Source: Streptomyces sp. MMG1533
Lineage (GTDB): Bacteria > Actinomycetota > Actinomycetes > Streptomycetales > Streptomycetaceae
DNA length: 64,000 bases
Reading direction: 5' to 3'
NCBI RefSeq assembly: GCF_001279775.1
Contig: NZ_LGDG01000229.1
Span: 1 to 64,000 of the forward strand
This document shows, in pieces, positions 53,965 to 62,175 of the stretch. The position numbers and the translations under genes were made by a program. The stretch's first letter is position 1, and every line of letters starts with the position of its first letter. Below the pieces are notes generated by a model. That model was not told the DNA's origin. It saw only the letters and a list, made by a program, of their open reading frames with translations, and searched no databases.

Positions 53965-55185
53965 TCAGTGGGCCACGGCCGCGGCGCCGTGCTCGTCGAT
54001 CAGGGCGCCCGTCGCAAAACGTTCGAGGGCGAAGGGGGCGTTCAGCGGATGCGGCTCACCCGTGGCGATGGTGTGCGCGAAGGCCCAGCCGGCGGCCGGG
54101 GTGGCCTTGAACCCGCCGGTGCCCCAGCCGCAGTTGACGTAGAGGTTCTCCACCGGGGTGGTGCCGATGATCGGGGACGCGTCCGGGGTGACGTCGACGA
54201 TGCCGCCCCAGGTCCGCAGCACGTGCGCGCGGGCGAAGACGGGGAACAGCTCGACGGCGGCGGCCATCTGCTGCTCGATCACGTGGAAGGAGCCGCGCTG
54301 CCCGTAGCCGTTGTACGAGTCGACGCCCGCGCCCATCACCAACTCGCCCTTGTGGGCCTGGGAGACGTAGACGTGCACGTGGTTCGACATGACGACCGTC
54401 GGGTGCACCGGCTCGTGCAGCTCGGACACCAGCGCCTGCAGCGGATGCGACTGGATCGGCAGGCGGAATCCGGCCCGCTCGGCCAGCACGCCGCTGTGCC
54501 CGGCGGCCGCGAGTCCGACCCGGCCTGCGTGGATACGACCGCGGTTGGTCTCGACGCCCACGACCCGGTCGCCGTCCTTGAGGAAGCCGGTGACCTCGCA
54601 GCCCTGGATGAGGTCGACACCCAGCTCGTCGGCCCTGCGGGCCAGCGCCCAGGCGACGTGGTCGTGCTTGGCTATGCCGGCCCGTGGCTGGAAGGTGCCG
54701 CCGAGGACCGGGTACCGGGTGCGCGGCGAGAGGTTGACGATCGGGCAGACCTCGCCGACCTGGTCCGGTGTGAGCCACTCGGCGTCGACGCCGTTGAGAC
54801 GGTTGGCGTTGACGCGGCGCATGCCCTCGCGGACGTCCTGCAGGGTGTGCGCGAGGTTGAGGACGCCGCGCTGGCTGAACAGGAAGTCGTAGCCCAGCTC
54901 CTCCGGCAGCCGCTCCCACAGCTTGAGCGCGTGCTCGTAGATCGCCGCGCTCTCGTCCCACAGGTAGTTGGAGCGGATGATCGTGGTGTTGCGGGCCATG
55001 TTGCCGCCCGCCAGCCAGCCCTTCTCCAGGACGGCGACGTTGGTGATGCCGTGGTTCTTGGCCAGGTAGTAGGCGGTGGCCAGGCCGTGGCCGCCCGCGC
55101 CGATGATGACGACGTCGTACGAGGAGCGCGGCTCGGGGTTGCGCCAGAGGAAGTCCGGATGCTCCGGCAGCGGCGTGCTGGTCAT
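53965..55185 (-). CDS. soxB: Sarcosine oxidase beta subunit
   Basis: A 406-aa FAD/FMN-binding catalytic subunit. It has the Rossmann motif [20 protein letters not shown], the [20 protein letters not shown] segment, the covalent-FMN region [10 protein letters not shown], and the C-terminal [23 protein letters not shown] 55185 overlaps the glyA stop (ATGA), tying serine hydroxymethyltransferase to the oxidase. Confidence 0.95.
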   Translation of the reverse strand: MTSTPLPEHPDFLWRNPEPRSSYDVVIIGAGGHGLATAYYLAKNHGITNVAVLEKGWLAGGNMARNTTIIRSNYLWDESAAIYEHALKLWERLPEELGYDFLFSQRGVLNLAHTLQDVREGMRRVNANRLNGVDAEWLTPDQVGEVCPIVNLSPRTRYPVLGGTFQPRAGIAKHDHVAWALARRADELGVDLIQGCEVTGFLKDGDRVVGVETNRGRIHAGRVGLAAAGHSGVLAERAGFRLPIQSHPLQALVSELHEPVHPTVVMSNHVHVYVSQAHKGELVMGAGVDSYNGYGQRGSFHVIEQQMAAAVELFPVFARAHVLRTWGGIVDVTPDASPIIGTTPVENLYVNCGWGTGGFKATPAAGWAFAHTIATGEPHPLNAPFALERFATGALIDEHGAAAVAH

Positions 55186-56486
55186 GCCGCGGCTCCGTTC
55201 AGGTGGGGGTAGAGGGGGAAGGCGGCGGCGAGCTTCTCGACCCGGGCGCGCAGTTCGTCGTCGGAGTGCCCGCTCTTCAGGGCCTCGGCGATGATGTCGG
55301 CGACCTCCCGGAACTCCTCCGCGCCGAAGCCGCGGGTGGCCAGGGCGGGGGTGCCGATCCGCAGCCCCGAGGAGACCATCGGCGGGCGGGGGTCGAACGG
55401 CACCGCGTTGCGGTTGACGGTGATGCCGACGCGGTGCAGCCGGTCCTCGGCCTGCTTCCCGTCGAGCACGGAGTTCCGCAGGTCGACGAGGACCAGGTGC
55501 ACTTCGGTGCCGCCGGTCAGCACCGTGATCCCGGCCTCGGCCACGTCGTCGGCCAGCAGCCGTCCGGCGAGGATGCGGGCGCCGTCCAGGGTGCGCTGCT
55601 GGCGCTCCTTGAACTCCTCGCCCGCCGCCACCTTGAAGGCCACCGCCTTCGCCGCGATGACATGCTCCAGCGGGCCGCCCTGCTGGCCCGGGAAGACCGC
55701 GGAGTTGATCTTCTTGGCCAGGCCGGCCCGGCTGAGGATCACACCGCCACGCGGGCCACCGAGGGTCTTGTGCGTCGTGGTCGTCACGACGTCGGCGTAC
55801 GGCACCGGGTTCGGGTGGAGGCCCGCGGCCACCAGCCCGGCGAAGTGCGCCATGTCCACCATCAGGTAGGCGCCCACCTCGTCGGCGATCCGTCGGAACG
55901 CGGCGAAGTCCAGCCGGCGGGGGTAGGCCGACCACCCGGCGACGATCATCCTGGGCCGGTGCGCGAGAGCGAGCTGTTCGACCTCGTCCATGTCGATCCG
56001 CAGGTCGGACTCGCGCACGTGGTACGGCACGACGTTGTACAGCTTGCCGGAGTAGTTGATGCGCATGCCGTGGGTCAGGTGCCCGCCGTGCGCCAGGTCG
56101 AGGCCGAGGATCGTGTCGCCGGGGTCGAGCAGAGCGAACATCGCGGCCGCGTTGGCCTGGGCACCCGAGTGCGGCTGCACGTTGGCGGCCTCGGCGCCGA
56201 ACAGTTCCCTGACCCGGTCGATGGCGAGCTGCTCGATGACGTCGACGTGCTCGCAGCCGCCGTAGTAGCGGCGGCCGGGATAGCCCTCGGCGTACTTGTT
56301 GGTCAGGACCGAGCCCTGGGCCTCCATGACCGCGGCCGGGGCGAAGTTCTCGGAGGCGATCATCTCGAGGGTCGACTGCTGACGGTGCAGTTCGGCGTCG
56401 ACGGCGGCGGCGACATCGGGGTCGAGTTCGCCGAGCGGGCGGGAGAGGGGGGAGGCGACCGGGGTGAGCGACGGGTTCGTTGCCAT
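55182..56486 (-). CDS. glyA: Serine hydroxymethyltransferase
   Basis: A 434-aa PLP enzyme converting glycine plus methylene-THF to serine. The PLP lysine lies in [17 protein letters not shown]. Other blocks are [20 protein letters not shown] and [17 protein letters not shown]. It heads the glyA-soxBDAG operon, so it consumes both products of sarcosine oxidation. It is probably a pathway-specific second copy rather than the housekeeping one. It is controlled from the divergent GntR region. Confidence 0.96.
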   Translation of the reverse strand: MATNPSLTPVASPLSRPLGELDPDVAAAVDAELHRQQSTLEMIASENFAPAAVMEAQGSVLTNKYAEGYPGRRYYGGCEHVDVIEQLAIDRVRELFGAEAANVQPHSGAQANAAAMFALLDPGDTILGLDLAHGGHLTHGMRINYSGKLYNVVPYHVRESDLRIDMDEVEQLALAHRPRMIVAGWSAYPRRLDFAAFRRIADEVGAYLMVDMAHFAGLVAAGLHPNPVPYADVVTTTTHKTLGGPRGGVILSRAGLAKKINSAVFPGQQGGPLEHVIAAKAVAFKVAAGEEFKERQQRTLDGARILAGRLLADDVAEAGITVLTGGTEVHLVLVDLRNSVLDGKQAEDRLHRVGITVNRNAVPFDPRPPMVSSGLRIGTPALATRGFGAEEFREVADIIAEALKSGHSDDELRARVEKLAAAFPLYPHLNGAAA

Positions 56487-56520
56487 CTGTGCACCATCCT
56501 GAGAGCCAACTAATGAGCAA

Positions 56521-56532
56521 CTGATATATCAG
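56521..56532. promoter_or_regulatory. Perfect 12-bp palindrome, probable GntR operator
   Basis: CTGATATATCAG lies midway between glyA (start 56486) and the GntR gene (start 56582). Short AT-rich perfect palindromes in divergent regions are typical FadR-subfamily operators. It overlaps the likely promoters of both sides. A -10-like TACGGT follows at 56542-56547. Confidence 0.65.
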
Positions 56533-56581
56533 ACTCTGCGATACGGTATGGGAGTCTTCCGGACAGGTCAAGGGGGACTAC

Positions 56582-57268
56582 GTGCAGCAGGCAGGGGGCT
56601 TCATGCAGCAGATGGCGACCGAGCCCAGGGGCGAGGAGCTGTCCCTCGCCGAGCGCGCCTACCGCGCCATCCGCGACCAGCTCGTGATGCTCGACATCCG
56701 GCCGGGCGCACCGATCAACGAGGACCAGCTGGCCCAGTCCCTCGGCGTCGGGCGGACCCCGGTGCGCGAGGCGCTCAAGCGGCTCCAGTACGAGCGCCTG
56801 ATCACGACCTACCCCCGGCGCGGCACCTTCGCCACCGAGGTCAACATCACCGACCTGGCCCACATCTCCGAGGTGCGCCAGGAGCTGGAGCCCCTGGCCG
56901 CCGCCCAGGCCGCGCGGCGCGGCACGGCCATCGACCGTGCGACCCTGACGGACCTGCTGCGGGACCTGGAGAGCGTGGACTCGCCTCGGCGTGACGCCGC
57001 CGAGCTCATGCGCCTGGACCTCCGGGTCCACCGCGCCACCTACGCCGCCACGCACAACCCGTATCTGGAGGACACCCTCGTCCGCCACGACAACCTGGCC
57101 ACCCGTATCTGGTGCCTGTTCATCGACCGCCTGCCCGGCATGGCCGGCCACGTCCAAGAGCACAAACCGTTGATCGAGGCGATCGTCGCAGGCGACCCCG
57201 ACACGGCGTCGCGGCTCGCCCGAAGCCACGTCGAGGGCTTCGAACAGGCCATCCGCGACGCCATCTGA
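56582..57268 (+). CDS. GntR-family (FadR subfamily) regulator of the sox operon
   Basis: A 228-aa regulator with an N-terminal winged helix (AYRAIRDQLVMLDIRPGAPI, then LAQSLGVGRTPVREALKRL). An all-helical FCD ligand domain follows, with metal-type residues D, H and H in MRLDLRVHRATYAATHNPYL and later HKPLIEAI. GTG 56582 has AGGGGGA upstream. The likely effector is sarcosine, glycine or a related amine. Confidence 0.9.
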   Translation: MQQAGGFMQQMATEPRGEELSLAERAYRAIRDQLVMLDIRPGAPINEDQLAQSLGVGRTPVREALKRLQYERLITTYPRRGTFATEVNITDLAHISEVRQELEPLAAAQAARRGTAIDRATLTDLLRDLESVDSPRRDAAELMRLDLRVHRATYAATHNPYLEDTLVRHDNLATRIWCLFIDRLPGMAGHVQEHKPLIEAIVAGDPDTASRLARSHVEGFEQAIRDAI

Positions 57269-57338
57269 CCCGAGGCTCCCGGGTGTTCCACACACCGTTC
57301 ATGGCGCCGGCTCGCCTCGGGACAGACCGGCGCTGCTG

Positions 57339-57533
57339 TCACAGGATGCTGTCGTGAAGGTTGCGCGTGGATTCGTGGACGGGCGCGTCGATGACCTGGG
57401 ACGGCGGGCCCTTCTCGACAAGCCGGCCCTCGGACATGAAGACCACTTCGTCGGCGACGCCGCGGGCGAAGCCGATCTCATGGGTGACCACGATCATCGT
57501 CATCCCGCTGGTCGCCAGCCGTTTCATGACAGC
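57339..57533 (-). pseudogene. C-terminal tail of a polar amino acid ABC ATPase
   Basis: The minus strand encodes MKRLATSGMTMIVVTHEIGF, then ARGVADEVVFMSEGRLVEKG and a normal stop after NLHDSIL. This is the H-loop and C-terminal tail of GlnQ-type ATPases. Walker A, Walker B and the signature motif are absent. It abuts an unrelated fragment at about 57533. Confidence 0.8.
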
Positions 57534-57535
57534 CG

Positions 57536-57695
57536 CGCAACAGGATCGTCAGCACGTCCCACGAGCCGGCCTGCGGTGAGGACGGCCTGCTCGAGGATCA
57601 CCACCGCACCTACCACGTCGAGAAGGCCCGCGGCGGCGTCGGACTGCCCATGATCGACGGCAGCGCTCTCGTCAGCCGGGACACCGCACCCGAGC
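57536..57695 (+). pseudogene. Fragment of an old-yellow-enzyme-type NADH:flavin oxidoreductase
   Basis: RNRIVSTSHEPACGEDGLLE and YHVEKARGGVGLPMIDGSAL match the N-terminal barrel region of the oxidoreductase/demethylase family that includes betaine- and stachydrine-type demethylases. Only about 53 codons remain, then the sequence switches abruptly to transposase coding. It could have belonged with the sarcosine operon. Confidence 0.65.
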
Positions 57696-57875
57696 GGCGA
57701 GTTGACCGAGACCATCGACCCTGAGCTGGTCGACGCGATTCTGGAGGACACCGGCGCTCGACAGCAGCGGCTGCGGCTGCTCCCGGCGCGCGTCGTGGTG
57801 CACTTCGTGCTGGCCCTCGCCTTCTTCGAGCGACCCGCGCCGTGTGCGCCGTGGATGCTCGGGTCGCTGGGGTGA
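57696..57875 (+). mobile_element. Remnant of an IS4-family transposase (N-terminal domain)
   Basis: GELTETIDPELVDAILEDTG, then ARQQRLRLLPARVVVHFVLA and LAFFER match the N-terminal domain of IS4-type transposases common in Streptomyces. It stops after 59 codons. No DDE domain or terminal repeats are found. It directly joins the oxidoreductase fragment at 57695, probably an insertion followed by deletion. Confidence 0.65.
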
Positions 57876-57888
57876 GGTGGTGGCGCGG

Positions 57889-58557
57889 CTACCGTGGGTG
57901 CACGGCGTAGGTCAGGTGCGTCACCCGTGACGACGGCTCCGAACGGATCGGCTCCAGCGCGATCCTGGACGCGTCCACGCCGTCGAACAGGCGGGTGCCG
58001 GCGCCGAAAAGCACCGGTGACAGTGTGATCGAGAACTCGTCGACCAGGCCGGCGTTCAGGTGCTCCAGGATCGTCGCGCCGCCGCCGGCGATGCGGACGT
58101 CGCGGTCACCGGCGGCCTCGCGGGCCTGGTCGAGGGCGTGCTCGATGCCGTCGTTGACGAAGTGGAACGTGGTGCCGCCGGGCCGCTCCCACGGGTCACG
58201 CTTGGTGTGTGTCACGACGAAGACGGGGGTGTGGAAGGGCGCCTCCTCCGGCCATGACCGCTCGCCGAGGTCGAACATGCGCTTGCCCATGACGCTCGCG
58301 CCGGTGCGCTCGAACGTCTCCCGCGCGACGTCGTTGTCGCGGCCCTCCTCGCCGCCCTCGCCCAGCTTCAGGTTCTCCCGGAAGAACCGCAGCGGGAAGA
58401 TCCACTGCTGCAGTTCCATCCACTGCGCCATCCAGTGCTGAACGTCCGGGTCGTCCTGCTTGTCGGGCGCGAAGAGCTCGTCTTCAACGGGCACGGACTC
58501 GGGCGCGATGAAGCCGTCCAGCGACATCGACACGCTGAAGAACACCTTCCCGGCCAT
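57889..58557 (-). CDS. RibD/dihydrofolate-reductase-like family protein
   Basis: A 222-aa protein of the YyaP/RibD C-terminal family (MAGKVFFSVSMSLDGFIAPE; GASVMGKRMFDLGERSW; DVRIAGGGATILEHLNAGLV; LFGAGTRLFDG). These bind NADPH-like cofactors, but their reactions are mostly unknown. Its ATG shares a base with the SRPBCC gene stop. Third gene of an ArsR-SRPBCC-DHFR-like operon that is common in actinomycetes. Confidence 0.88.
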   Translation of the reverse strand: MAGKVFFSVSMSLDGFIAPESVPVEDELFAPDKQDDPDVQHWMAQWMELQQWIFPLRFFRENLKLGEGGEEGRDNDVARETFERTGASVMGKRMFDLGERSWPEEAPFHTPVFVVTHTKRDPWERPGGTTFHFVNDGIEHALDQAREAAGDRDVRIAGGGATILEHLNAGLVDEFSITLSPVLFGAGTRLFDGVDASRIALEPIRSEPSSRVTHLTYAVHPR

Positions 58558-59063
58558 CAGCCCTCCGCCCCCTTCCGCGCGAGGTCGGTGACGTAGGCCG
58601 CCAGGCTGCTCAGGGTCTGTCGGCCGCCCTCGATCGCGTGGTACTTCTCGACCGCCTCGTCGCGCAGTTCCTTGGTGGGGAACACCGTGCGCATCACGAT
58701 CCGGGTCGCCGCGCCGTCCGGCGCGAAGGTCAGGACCGACTCGAAGGCGTTCGGGTCGTCGCGGGACTCACCGTGCAGCAGCGCGATCCGCTCCGGCGGG
58801 GCGATCCGCAGCCAGCGGATCCACTCGGAGTAGTCGGTCCCGTCCGGCCCGTGCAGCACGAAGACCCACTCCCCGCCCTCGCGGAACTCGAAGGACCGCG
58901 TGGTGGTGGTGAACCCCTCCGGACCCCACCACCGCGACAGGTGCCGGACCTCGGTGAACGCCTCGAACACCAGCTCCCGCGGGGCGTCGATGACCCGGGA
59001 GATCACGATCTCCCGGTCGGCCGTCGCCGACTCCGCCCGCGTTTCTTGCCTTGCCCCAGTCAT
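58557..59063 (-). CDS. SRPBCC (AHSA1-type) domain protein
   Basis: A 168-aa START-like fold protein (EIVISRVIDAPRELVFEAFT, WWGPEGFTTT, DGAATRIVMRTVFPTKELRD). The family binds small hydrophobic ligands. It starts 4 bases after the ArsR stop, so it is co-transcribed. In this widespread gene pair the ArsR-like repressor controls the SRPBCC protein. Confidence 0.9.
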   Translation of the reverse strand: MTGARQETRAESATADREIVISRVIDAPRELVFEAFTEVRHLSRWWGPEGFTTTTRSFEFREGGEWVFVLHGPDGTDYSEWIRWLRIAPPERIALLHGESRDDPNAFESVLTFAPDGAATRIVMRTVFPTKELRDEAVEKYHAIEGGRQTLSSLAAYVTDLARKGAEG

Positions 59064-59066
59064 CGG

Positions 59067-59408
59067 TCATTCCTCCTGCCGTGTCTGCTTGAGGTCCTGC
59101 ACGTAGGTGTCCAGCCGGTCGAAACTCTCGTTCCAGAACCGCTCGAATCCGCCGACCCACTCGTGGACCGGCCGCAGCCCTCGGGCGTCCAGGCCGTAGA
59201 GGCGCTGCTTGCCCGCCTCGCGGACCCGCACCAGCCCCACCTCCCGGAGCACCCGCAGGTGCTTGGACGCCCGCGGCTGGCTCATCCCCAGCTCCTGGGC
59301 CAGGTCGGTCACCGGCCGCTCACCCGCCCGCAGCAGCGCCAGGATGTCCCGGCGCTGCGGCTCGGCGATCGCGTTGAACGCGTCCGACGTCGTCGCTGCT
59401 CGTGCCAT
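59067..59408 (-). CDS. ArsR-family transcriptional regulator
   Basis: A 113-aa winged-helix repressor (FNAIAEPQRRDILALLRAGE, then LAQELGMSQPRASKHLRVLR). No metal-binding Cys motif is seen, so it is probably not metal-responsive. I chose ATG 59408 because the promoter -10 ends 8 bases upstream, implying a leaderless mRNA; ATGs at 59417 and 59420 fall inside the -10 element. First gene of a three-gene operon. Confidence 0.88.
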   Translation of the reverse strand: MARAATTSDAFNAIAEPQRRDILALLRAGERPVTDLAQELGMSQPRASKHLRVLREVGLVRVREAGKQRLYGLDARGLRPVHEWVGGFERFWNESFDRLDTYVQDLKQTRQEE

Positions 59409-59415
59409 GGCAGCC

Positions 59416-59443
59416 ATCATATTCCCATATCGGAATACATCAA
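59416..59443 (-). promoter_or_regulatory. Leaderless promoter with ArsR-type operator
   Basis: On the minus strand there is TTGATG (59443-59438), a 16-base spacer and TATGAT (59421-59416). The spacer is essentially the dyad ATTCC-N6-GGAAT (59421-59436), so repressor binding would occlude the promoter. This is a typical autoregulated ArsR arrangement. Confidence 0.65.
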
Positions 59444-59710
59444 GCCGGCTGGGAATCGGGCGAGTCCTGTCGGATGACGATTGCCGGTCAAAGCAACGGC
59501 CTTCCCTCGTCGTCGGCGACGACGACGGTCGAGTGATCAGTTTGTGGCACGCCCGCACCGGCGGCGATCAGATACAGCCCGAAGGCCGTACGGATCCGCT
59601 CCAGATCCAGAGCCCGTCCCGGCCGACCGGCAACCAGCGCGACGCCCTCTCCCCTGCGGCTCCGGAGCCATCGCGGCGACCGCCGTCGGAAGCTGGACGG
59701 CTCGGCGCGT

Positions 59711-59805
59711 ACCAAGCCGGTCTGGTAGGCGATGACGACGAGTTGAGCACGGTCGCGGGCACCGAGCTTGGTCAAGGCACGCTGAATGTGGGTACGCACG
59801 GTCAG
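59711..59805 (-). pseudogene. LuxR-type helix-turn-helix tail of a response regulator
   Basis: LTVRTHIQRALTKLGARDRA followed by QLVVIAYQTGLV is the recognition helix and end of a NarL/LuxR response regulator. The receiver domain and the first half of the HTH are missing or scrambled upstream. Confidence 0.6.
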
Positions 59806-59969
59806 AACGCGCCGAGCACTCGGGTGACGAAGTCCTCGCAGACACCGCGCGTCTGACTGCCCGTCAGCAGGGACAGGGCGAGGCGGCGGGGCTGCCGTGA
59901 GGGCCGCTGCGGCCCTGGCGCCGGGGCCCCTGCGGCGCTCCGGCCACCCGTCGCATGCCGTCTGACCGG

Positions 59970-60180
59970 AGACGCTGATCGCGCTGGACGGCGGCGAGCA
60001 TCCGGTCGACGTCTCTGCCGAGCTGATCGGCACCCAGCTGTCGGCGTGCCCCGAACCGTGCGTCCTGGCGACGAGCCGGCGGGCGCCAGGCGCTGAACAT
60101 CGCCGGCAAACGCGTCCTGATCGCGTCATTGCCATCGGTGCCGGACGAAGCCGTCGAACTGCCGAGGGACCGTTTCGCGC
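59970..60180 (+). pseudogene. Fragment of a LuxR/AfsR-type regulator ATPase domain
   Basis: TLIALDGGEHPVDVSAELIG, then TQLSACPEPCVLATSRRAPG corresponds to the Walker B region (LLVLDNCEHL, then RVLATSREPL) of regulator ATPases. The homology resumes in another frame as ALNIAGKRVLIA and SVPDEAVELPRDRFAP. It is frameshifted and truncated. The rest of 59.8-60.47 kb shows no gene. Confidence 0.55.
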
Positions 60181-60475
60181 CGCTCACCGGCGGCACACGG
60201 ACCGCCCGAACACACCGGCGCACGCTTCGAGCTCCGATCGACTGCAGTTGCGAGTTGCGCTGCTGACTGGCGCAACCGGCACTTGAAGAAAACCAGCCGC
60301 CCGGGTCGCAAGCGGTGGGTGCCTCCCTCTCCGACCGGCGGACAAGCGTCGACGAGGCCCCGGCCACCGCAACGCGGTTCGCACGCGCCGGGCAGGCGGA
60401 CTCCACGGATTTCGGCGGGATGCGGTCACTGACGAGCCTGCGGCACCGCGATCCCGCACGGGAAATCCCGCGGAG

Positions 60476-60627
60476 ATGTCTACGCAGTCAGACGCCATCC
60501 GTCAAGGCTTCGGGCTCATTCGCCGCCGTTTCGCCGGCACGCACTGTCCGCAAGCCGAGCGGGGGTTCGCGCGACGTTACGAATATGTTCCGGACCCTTG
60601 ACGGCCTCCGTCTGACTGCGTAGACAT
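60476..60627. repeat. 152-bp inverted-repeat element (MITE-like)
   Basis: Two 32-base ends are inverted copies with 28 of 32 positions matching. The outer 19 bases (ATGTCTACGCAGTCAGACG) are perfect, followed by a 4-base mismatch and a perfect inner CCGTCAAGG. About 88 bases lie between, with no coding sequence. No target-site duplication is visible. It could be a non-autonomous transposon or a long cruciform-forming regulatory element ahead of the LacI gene. Confidence 0.75.
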
Positions 60628-60632
60628 GGCAG

Positions 60633-60658
60633 CGCAGTCAGACGGCGCAGTCAGACGG
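60633..60658. repeat. Tandem 13-bp repeats upstream of the LacI-type gene
   Basis: CGCAGTCAGACGG occurs twice head-to-tail (60633-60645, 60646-60658). The same sequence is in the right arm of the adjacent element in reverse (60608-60620), and with one difference in the left arm (60483-60495). The pair ends 45 bases before the LacI start codon. Confidence 0.8.
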
Positions 60659-60702
60659 AAATCGGCTGGCACCGTCTCGGATCACGATCGTCGGGAGACA
60701 CC

Positions 60703-61836
60703 ATGACGCGAGGGGCAAGACGGGGCGGGAGTTCCGGCGCACCGCGCAGCGTGGATGTGGCCCTGCTGGCGGGTGTTTCACAGAAGACGGTGTCCCGGGT
60801 CTTCAACGACGAGCCGTACGTCTCCGCCGAAGTGCGCCGGCGCGTTCTCGATGCCGCGGAGGGACTCGGCTACCGGCTGAACAACGCCGCCCGGGCACTG
60901 GCCTCCGGACGTACCCGGTCCATCGGTGTCGTGACGCTGGGAACCGCCCTGTACGGGCCCGCCTCGCTGATCATGGGAGTGGAGCGCGCCGTACGGGACA
61001 CGGGCTACGCCCTGCGTGTGGTCAACACCATGGAGGGCGACCCGGCCGGGATCGGCGGGGCCGTCGACTCGCTCCTCGACCAGGGCGTGGACGGCATCGT
61101 CATCTCCGAGCCGATCGACGACGGGCAGGACGGAGACCTCGGAGCCCGTCTCGACGTACCCGTTCTCGTTCTGGGCGCGCCACCGTTCCCCGCGCCCAGG
61201 GCGCTGGCCGCGGGCGTCGGCGCCGATCTGATGGCACACACGGCCACCGAGCACCTGCTGGACTTGGGGCACGCGACGGTCCATCATCTCGCCGGTCCGC
61301 AACGGTGGTACTCCGCCCGGGACCGTGCGGAGGGCTGGCGGTCCGCGCTCACCGAGAACGGCAGATCGGTGCCGCCGGTCATCGAGGGCGACTGGTCGGC
61401 GGCCTCCGGTTACGCGGCGGGCCGCGAACTGGCCACTGTCGAAGACCTGACTGCGGTGTTCGCCGCGAACGACGACATGGCGATCGGCCTCATCCGGGCG
61501 CTGACGGAGGCCGGCCGACGCGTGCCGGAGGACGTCAGCGTCGTCGGCTTTGACGACATCCCCGTCGCGGCCTATGTGGCTCCTCCCCTCACCACGGTGC
61601 GTCAGCCTTTCGACGTCGTGGCGCAGGAGGGGATCAAACGCCTCGTACACACCATCGAGAACCCGCAGGCAGACCCCCTGCCGGCGAGTGAACCACCGGT
61701 GGACCTCGTGGTCCGCGCCTCGACCGCGCCCCCACCGACCCGGACACCCCGAGGTCGCGGTCGGCGCACCGCCTCTCGTCCGAGTGGGGCCCGGCACGGT
61801 CCGCCCCTGGACGGAGGTACGTCCGCCCATGGCTGA
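60703..61836 (+). CDS. LacI-family transcriptional regulator
   Basis: A 377-aa regulator. The N-terminal HTH and hinge helix (VDVALLAGVSQKTVSRVFND, then ALASGRTRSIGVV) are followed by a periplasmic-binding-protein-like ligand domain (GVDGIVISEP; FAANDDMAIGLIRALTEAGR; VSVVGFDDIPVAAYVAPPLT). About 40 extra Pro/Arg-rich residues extend the C-terminus. It precedes a sugar ABC importer in the same orientation and should repress it in the absence of sugar. ATG 60703 has GGGAG upstream. Confidence 0.93.
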   Translation: MTRGARRGGSSGAPRSVDVALLAGVSQKTVSRVFNDEPYVSAEVRRRVLDAAEGLGYRLNNAARALASGRTRSIGVVTLGTALYGPASLIMGVERAVRDTGYALRVVNTMEGDPAGIGGAVDSLLDQGVDGIVISEPIDDGQDGDLGARLDVPVLVLGAPPFPAPRALAAGVGADLMAHTATEHLLDLGHATVHHLAGPQRWYSARDRAEGWRSALTENGRSVPPVIEGDWSAASGYAAGRELATVEDLTAVFAANDDMAIGLIRALTEAGRRVPEDVSVVGFDDIPVAAYVAPPLTTVRQPFDVVAQEGIKRLVHTIENPQADPLPASEPPVDLVVRASTAPPPTRTPRGRGRRTASRPSGARHGPPLDGGTSAHG

Positions 61837-62175
61837 CCAGGGCAGATCAGCCCAAGCAGGGGGCTGCCTTTCCAGCCCTCGTCCCGCAGTTCACGGAAAC
61901 CCCGTTACACGGGCGACGAGTCTCCTCCCCTCACGCGGCGGCCACTGAGTAGGTTCGCCGCAACAGTTCTCCGTTCCATCCCGTCCCTTCCCCCGGCCAC
62001 AGGCTTCCTTCTCGGCAGCGAACGCCCACCGGGCGAAGGCCCCCAGGACGTACACCGCGCCATGTCGACCTCAGTGTCCTGGCCGTCACGTCAGAGCCTT
62101 CTTTCTCCCTCGTCACCTCTTTCCGCACGCCTTCGTCCGGCGTGCCCCTCACTCAGTCATCGGTGGGAGTTCACC
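61837..62175. other. Intergenic region ahead of the sugar ABC importer
   Basis: About 340 bases without a gene. It should carry the importer promoter and a LacI-type operator. A partial candidate is ACGGAAACCCCGTT near 61896, but it is not a clean palindrome. I see no convincing terminator after the lacI-like gene. Confidence 0.35.

Noticed and set aside
61890..61915. LacI operator at the GGAAACCCCGTT-like sequence
   Set aside because: The symmetry is poor and there is no central CG dyad, so I do not list it as a site.
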